Origin: JBECKR01 sp040235415
GTDB taxonomy: Bacteria > Acidobacteriota > Polarisedimenticolia > Polarisedimenticolales > Polarisedimenticolaceae
Reading direction: 5' to 3'
DNA: 6,917 nt
Assembly (NCBI GenBank): GCA_040235415.1
Contig: JBECKR010000010.1
Location: 1-6,917 of the forward strand
The position numbers and the translations under genes were made by a program. The notes under the pieces are model-generated. The model was not told the origin of the DNA, made no database searches, and was given only the letters and a program-made list of their open reading frames with translations. Of the stretch, positions 6,127 to 6,917 are shown in pieces (positions within the stretch are counted from its first letter, which is position 1; each line of letters begins with the position of its first letter).

Positions 6127-6917
6127 TCAGCGGGGGCGGATCCTCGTCGTGATCCGCGACGGGTCGAGCCCGCCGGAGGTGACGGCGGCCTCGGAGACCA
6201 CGACGATCCGGAACGCGACCTCGCCGTCGTCGATCCAGACCGGGAACAGCCCGAAGCGGCGGCCGTCGACCTCGACGATCTCGGGGGGCTCGCGCGAGGC
6301 CGGGGGGTGCCGCGCGAACACCGGATCCCCGAGGATGTACGACGCGCGCGCGCGGACCAGGACGTCCTCGAGCGTCGCGGTCTTGAGGTGGCCCGGCACG
6401 ATCTCGCCGCGAGTCGGCGACCGCAGCGCGACGGCGCGATCGTTGAGCCCGAGCATGTCGAAGCACCGCAGGCGGCTGCGGTACGGGATGACCCCGGCGG
6501 GGCGGAGCGCCACGACCTCGTCCCGTGCGGCGTGGCGGCCGAGCCAGGTGCCGATCCGGTCCCACACGCCGCACAGCAGCGCCTCGGTCTCGACCGAGAC
6601 CACCCGCGGCGTGTCGCGGAAGCCCGCGACCGCGGGGACCGCGTTCCAGACCAGGACGACTCCGAGAGCGGCCGCGGCCACGGGACGCCCGACGGGACTC
6701 GCGAGCGTGAAGAGGCGATACGCACCGGCGACCGCGAGCACCGCGACGAGCGGCCAGACCGGGTCGAGCAGGCGGTACTCGAAGTGGTCGCCGCCGACCG
6801 CCGCGAGGTAGGCGAGCTGTCCGAGCGCCGTCGCGAGCGCCAGGCTCGCGACCGGCCGCGCCGCGCGCGGCCGCCACGCGAGGAGCGCGAGCGGCAGCGA
6901 CAGCGGCAGCCCGTAGT
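6127..6917 (-). CDS. C-terminal part of a GT-C type membrane glycosyltransferase (5' partial)
   Basis: The minus-strand frame is open from the window edge to the TGA at 6129-6127, giving 262 visible residues. A GTG at 6741 is internal, not a start: the frame continues upstream with the same membrane-protein character. The visible part opens with several hydrophobic segments (about 6640-6917), then a soluble tail of about 165 residues expected outside the cytoplasm. GGDHFEYR (6772-6795), followed by a DPVWPL stretch, is a loop typical of one group of GT-C proteins, which resembles the AftB-like arabinosyltransferases and related uncharacterised enzymes. DMLGLND (6439-6459) followed by PGH (6388-6396) is the matching signature in their tail. 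Such enzymes move a sugar from a polyprenyl-phosphate donor to a glycan or lipid outside the membrane; the sugar and acceptor cannot be told from sequence. The AspH-type gene follows 58 bases downstream on the same strand, so cotranscription is likely. Confidence 0.8.
   Translation of the reverse strand, partial: YGLPLSLPLALLAWRPRAARPVASLALATALGQLAYLAAVGGDHFEYRLLDPVWPLVAVLAVAGAYRLFTLASPVGRPVAAAALGVVLVWNAVPAVAGFRDTPRVVSVETEALLCGVWDRIGTWLGRHAARDEVVALRPAGVIPYRSRLRCFDMLGLNDRAVALRSPTRGEIVPGHLKTATLEDVLVRARASYILGDPVFARHPPASREPPEIVEVDGRRFGLFPVWIDDGEVAFRIVVVSEAAVTSGGLDPSRITTRIRPR

Noticed and set aside
5292..6152. A 286-codon plus-strand frame opposite the dioxygenase
   Set aside because: It is antisense to a gene with conserved catalytic residues, and its translation is compositionally a shadow.
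6343..6354. Alternating CG run that could adopt Z-DNA
   Set aside because: It encodes an ordinary Arg-Ala stretch of the glycosyltransferase and is expected by chance at this GC content.
5801..6877. A 358-codon minus-strand frame overlapping the glycosyltransferase and the dioxygenase
   Set aside because: It is Arg/Gly/Pro-rich and out of frame with two genes that carry clear family motifs.

Overview
The window looks like a piece of chromosome from a high-GC, Gram-negative-type bacterium. Nearly every frame is open for long stretches, codon third positions are mostly G or C, there is a lipoprotein with a lipobox-like Cys, and clear GGAGG-type ribosome binding sites precede four of the six genes whose starts are visible. 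The mix of a DUF1579-like secreted protein, a DUF4382 lipoprotein, an AspH-type dioxygenase and a GT-C glycosyltransferase would fit soil or sediment lineages such as Acidobacteriota or Myxococcota. That placement is an impression; no taxonomic marker is present. I see no rRNA, tRNA, CRISPR array or recognisable transposase.

Layout, left to right. (1) Positions 1-275, plus strand: the C-terminal 90 residues of a mostly helical protein cut by the window edge. (2) 302-916, plus: a 204-residue single-pass membrane protein with an unrecognised extracytoplasmic domain. (3) 919-3804, plus, only 2 bases downstream: a 961-residue secreted protein with an N-terminal propeller-like half, an M23 (LytM) metallopeptidase domain with all key residues present, an Ig-like region and a C-terminal CARDB-like domain. 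Genes 2 and 3 probably form one translationally coupled unit. (4) 3893-4393, plus: a 166-residue secreted DUF1579-like protein. (5) 4394-4676: a 283-base gene-free stretch with lower GC than its flanks, a pair of 22-base inverted repeats (19 of 22 matching) 102 bases apart, and a possible sigma-54-type promoter. (6) 4677-5237, plus: a 186-residue DUF4382 lipoprotein. (7) 5253-6068, minus, convergent and 15 bases away: an AspH-type 2-oxoglutarate dioxygenase starting at TTG, with a 16-base perfect palindrome overlapping its ribosome binding site. (8) 6127-6917, minus: the C-terminal 262 residues of a multi-pass GT-C glycosyltransferase, upstream of and probably cotranscribed with gene 7.

Most of the products are predicted to act in or beyond the cytoplasmic membrane, so the region can be read as envelope-related accessory genes. 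The two pairs most likely to work together are the membrane protein with the M23 protein, and the GT-C glycosyltransferase with the AspH-type hydroxylase. No complete known defence, mobile or biosynthetic system is visible. The best candidates for something undescribed are the unusual M23 architecture with its membrane partner, the palindrome-occluded TTG start, and the inverted-repeat intergenic region.
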